A stretch of DNA of 64,000 nt from positions 43,443-107,442 of the forward strand of contig NZ_QGNJ01000015.1 of the NCBI RefSeq assembly GCF_003336875.1, given 5' to 3'. The position numbers were made by a program, and so were the translations under genes. This stretch comes from Oleisolibacter albus (GTDB taxonomy: Bacteria; Pseudomonadota; Alphaproteobacteria; Azospirillales; Azospirillaceae). Positions 61,858 to 64,000 of the stretch are shown here, in pieces (position 1 is the first letter of the stretch; every line of letters begins with the position of its first letter). A model generated the notes under the pieces. The model was given only the letters and a program-made list of their open reading frames with translations, did no database searches and had not been told where the DNA came from.

Positions 61858-62870
61858 GACGGCTCCCGTTCGGCTGCATCGCGCAAGGCCCGCACCACCA
61901 CCCGCCGGGCCAGTTCGATCTTGAAGTCGTTGTGGCCGTAGCCGCGAGCCCCCTGGAGCAGGACGTCCGCCACCGCGGCGAAGGTCTCCGCCGTCGGGGG
62001 CTTGCCGACCAGCAGGGCTTCGGCCGCCGGGTCGCGCCAGGGCTTGTGGGCGACACCGCCCAGCGCAACCCGGGCCGTTCGCACCGTGCCGGCCTCGATC
62101 TCCAGCCCCACCGCGGCGGAAACCAGGGCAAAGGCATAGGATGTCCGGTCCCGCGCCTTGAGGTAGGTGAAGTGCCGGGCGAAGCCCTGTCGGGGCAGAT
62201 CAATGGCGGTGATGATCTCATCCGCGTTCAGGCAGGTGTCGATGTGGGGCGTATCACCGGGCAGGCGGTGGACATCGGCGAACGGGATCGAGCGTTCCCC
62301 ATCCGAGCCCCTGACCTGCACCACCGCGTCCAAGGCGGCCAGGGCCACGCAGAAGTCGGACGGATGGACGGCGATGCAGTGTTCGCTCGCCCCCAGGATG
62401 GCGTGGATGCGGTTGACCCCGGTCAGGGCCGCGCACCCGGACCCAGGGGTCCGCTTGTTGCAGGGCGTGGCCGTGTCATAGAAGTAATAGCAGCGCGTCC
62501 GTTGCAGCAGGTTGCCGCCATTGCTGGCCATGTTGCGCAGCTGCGGGGAGGCCCCGGCCAGGATGGCCCGGCTGACCAGGGGATAGCGGGCCTGGACACG
62601 GTCATCATATGCCGTATCGGCATTGGTCACCAGGGCGCCCAGGCGCAGCCCCCCATCCGGCCCGTCCTCGATACGGGCGAGCGGCAAGGGGTTGATATCG
62701 ACCAGGGCGGATGGCCGCAGCACATCGGCCTTCATGAGGTCCAGCAGATTGGTGCCTCCGGCGATGAAACGGACGGCGGCGGCGGTGCCCGCAGGCCCGT
62801 GACCATTGGCGGCAATGCCGAGCAGCGCCTGATCCACGCTGTCGGCGCGGCTGTAGCTGAAGCTCCTCAT
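61854..62870 (-). CDS. paoB: Aldehyde oxidoreductase FAD subunit PaoB
   Basis: The product is 338 residues with the FAD-binding loop VRFIAGGTNLLDLMK, the second FAD motif MASNGGNLLQRTRC, and the extra 4Fe-4S-type cysteines of PaoB proteins (RCYYFYDTATPCNKRTPGSG, then CAAL). A CO-dehydrogenase flavoprotein C-terminal domain ends the chain. The start at 62870 overlaps the paoA stop by four bases; the upstream extension of the frame is paoA read in another phase. Confidence 0.9.
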   Translation of the reverse strand: MRSFSYSRADSVDQALLGIAANGHGPAGTAAAVRFIAGGTNLLDLMKADVLRPSALVDINPLPLARIEDGPDGGLRLGALVTNADTAYDDRVQARYPLVSRAILAGASPQLRNMASNGGNLLQRTRCYYFYDTATPCNKRTPGSGCAALTGVNRIHAILGASEHCIAVHPSDFCVALAALDAVVQVRGSDGERSIPFADVHRLPGDTPHIDTCLNADEIITAIDLPRQGFARHFTYLKARDRTSYAFALVSAAVGLEIEAGTVRTARVALGGVAHKPWRDPAAEALLVGKPPTAETFAAVADVLLQGARGYGHNDFKIELARRVVVRALRDAAEREPS

Positions 62871-63406
62871 GGCTGTTGCTCCCCGCCGGCTTGCGCGGCC
62901 ATGACGGTGCGGATGGCATCGACGATGTTGGGATAGGCCCCGCACCGGCAGATGTTGCCGCTCATCAGTTCCCGGATCTCGTCGGGTGTCCGCGCCGTGC
63001 CTTCGTTCATCAGGCCGATGGCGGAACAGATCTGTCCCGGCGTGCAGTAGCCGCACTGGAAGGCATCATGGTCGATGAAGGCCTGTTGCAGCGGATGCAG
63101 GTCCGCCCCGGAGGCCAGCCCCTCGATGGTGGTGATCGCCCGCCCCTGCTGCATCACCGCCAGGGTCAGGCAGGCATTGATGCGCTTGCCGTCCACCAGC
63201 ACGGTGCAGGCCCCGCACTGCCCATGGTCGCAGCCCTTCTTGGTTCCCGTCAGATCCAGGTGCTGCCGCAGCGCATCCAGGAGCGTGGTCCAGGGCGGCA
63301 TGGTCACGGCCCGGTCGACGCCATTGATGGTCAAGGTCAGCGTCTGTCCCTCGGGCACCGGCGGGCGCACAGCGGTCAGGCGGGTGGGGGCTGCGGTGTC
63401 GGGCAT
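62867..63406 (-). CDS. paoA: Aldehyde oxidoreductase 2Fe-2S subunit PaoA
   Basis: The product is 179 residues from the ATG at 63406 (63421 is an alternative). The N-terminal plant-type 2Fe-2S motif is KKGCDHGQCGACTVLVDGKR, then INAC; the C-terminal second 2Fe-2S domain has CGYCTPGQ and ICRCGAY. Unlike E. coli PaoA, no Tat signal is visible, so the complex may be cytoplasmic. It is the first gene of paoABC; the promoter must lie within the 190 bases before the insertion element. Confidence 0.9.
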   Translation of the reverse strand: MPDTAAPTRLTAVRPPVPEGQTLTLTINGVDRAVTMPPWTTLLDALRQHLDLTGTKKGCDHGQCGACTVLVDGKRINACLTLAVMQQGRAITTIEGLASGADLHPLQQAFIDHDAFQCGYCTPGQICSAIGLMNEGTARTPDEIRELMSGNICRCGAYPNIVDAIRTVMAAQAGGEQQP

Positions 63407-63592
63407 GGGGTCCCCGGTCATGGGAAGGAGGCAGGCTTCGCAGCGCCAACAGCGGACAGAGCCGCTTGTCCCGTTCCCCTGGCGAGATTCCATCCCGGCC
63501 TGGCTCCGGCCTGGCCCCGGCCAGCCGGACATTGATTTCCAGGCAGGGGCTCACGGTGACATCAGCCCGGCAAAGGTGACGCCAACGCGACC

Positions 63593-64000
63593 TTAGAGCG
63601 GTTTCCGGGCGACAGGAGTCGTTAGGGATTCCCAGGGGCCTGATTTTGTGATTCATGCTGCTGGCTGGGTATGGAGGCCAGCCTGCATGGGTCTTGGGCT
63701 TTCGATGGATCTGCGCCGTCGGGTGGTTGCGGCGGTGCTGGACGAGGGAATGAGTTGCCGGGGCGCTGCGTCCCGGTTCGGGATCGCGCCGTCGACCGCG
63801 ATCCGCTGGTGCTCCCGGACGCGGGCCACGGGCAGCCCGGCCCCAAAACCGCAGGGTGGGGACAAGCTCTCGCACCGGATCGAGGCGCATGCGGACTTCA
63901 TCCTCGGCCTTTGGGCGGATCAGGGCGACATCACGCTGGTCGAGATCCAGCGTCGTCTGGCGGAGCGCGGGACGCCGGTGGGCATCGGCACGGTTCACCG
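63593..64000 (+). mobile_element. Left end of an IS630-family insertion sequence
   Basis: A transposase reading frame begins at 63687, and the sequence TA-GAGCGGTTTCCGG at 63593-63607 looks like the IS end: IS630 elements insert at TA and start their inverted repeat directly after it. The right end is beyond the window, so the inverted repeat and TA duplication could not be verified. Confidence 0.6.
63687..64000 (+). CDS. IS630-family transposase, N-terminal part
   Basis: The frame is open from an ATG at 63687 to the window edge. MGLGLSMDLRRRVVAAVLDE is followed by GMSCRGAASRFGIAPSTAIR, then W, the helix-turn-helix of IS630 transposases, and later ADQGDITLVEIQRRLAERGT. The catalytic DDE domain lies outside. 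It ends at the edge, not at a frameshift. Confidence 0.85.
   Translation, partial: MGLGLSMDLRRRVVAAVLDEGMSCRGAASRFGIAPSTAIRWCSRTRATGSPAPKPQGGDKLSHRIEAHADFILGLWADQGDITLVEIQRRLAERGTPVGIGTVH

Noticed and set aside
1..64000. tRNA, rRNA or tmRNA genes
   Set aside because: No cloverleaf-like sequence with a TTCAA/GGTTCGA arm or rRNA-like block was recognised by eye; a covariance scan would be needed to exclude them fully.

Overview
The window looks like part of a large secondary replicon (chromid or megaplasmid) of a GC-rich, flagellated, cellulose-making alphaproteobacterium. An Azospirillaceae-like member of the Rhodospirillales (Azospirillum, Niveispirillum or Nitrospirillum type) is my best guess. 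This rests on gene content: divergent flagellar operons with a DUF6468 gene and a MotE-like gene, an RPA-type replication initiator, and a parAB pair. It was not confirmed by any search.

Layout. 1-12.6 kb is flagellar: fliF (cut by the window edge) faces fliL-fliM-DUF6468-motE. A convergent operon holds flhB-fliR-flhA-lytic transglycosylase-fliQ-fliE-flgC-flgB, with fliI divergent from flgB. At 12.8-14.2 kb a tandem array of about 493 bp units encodes, on the minus strand, three 52-residue peptides. They share an invariant leader with a W-x-x-P motif and end in a short hypervariable tail. I read them as candidate precursors of a ribosomally made, modified peptide, and they are the most novel-looking item here. 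At 14.5-20.7 kb a visibly AT-richer cassette (two SGNH hydrolases, an MBOAT O-acyltransferase, a DUF5989 micro-protein, SxtJ, a NodU/CmcH carbamoyltransferase) probably decorates a surface glycan and looks acquired.

20.8-24.5 kb is a YjfL/YjfJ/YjfM/YjfC-type operon (DUF350, PspA-like, DUF1190, glutathionylspermidine synthase-like) ending in an XRE regulator. 24.5-35.4 kb is a cellulose locus: bcsZ divergent from a BcsR/BcsP-like gene, a fused bcsAB, bcsC and bcsD. 35.4-44.8 kb is anaerobic metabolism: a class III ribonucleotide reductase whose glycyl-radical domain is a separate 63-residue gene, its activase, and napEFDABC with moeA. Two perfect FNR-type palindromes lie between the divergent nrdD and nap units.

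44.8-48.2 kb carries an EamA exporter and a GlcNAc kinase/deacetylase pair. 48.2-52.1 kb is the replication and partition module: repA, an origin with at least 16 iterons, and parAB with a repeated 14 bp perfect palindrome that is a good parS candidate. 52.2-63.4 kb holds two winged-helix/NTPase regulators flanking an alpha/beta hydrolase, an MgtC/DUF4010 membrane protein, an unrecognised protein, and paoABC, a molybdenum aldehyde oxidoreductase. The window ends inside an IS630-family element.

How parts connect: moeA makes the molybdenum cofactor needed by both NapA and PaoC. Nap and NrdD/NrdG form a low-oxygen regulon. Flagella, cellulose (c-di-GMP-sensing PilZ domain) and glycan decoration all bear on the motile-to-sessile switch.
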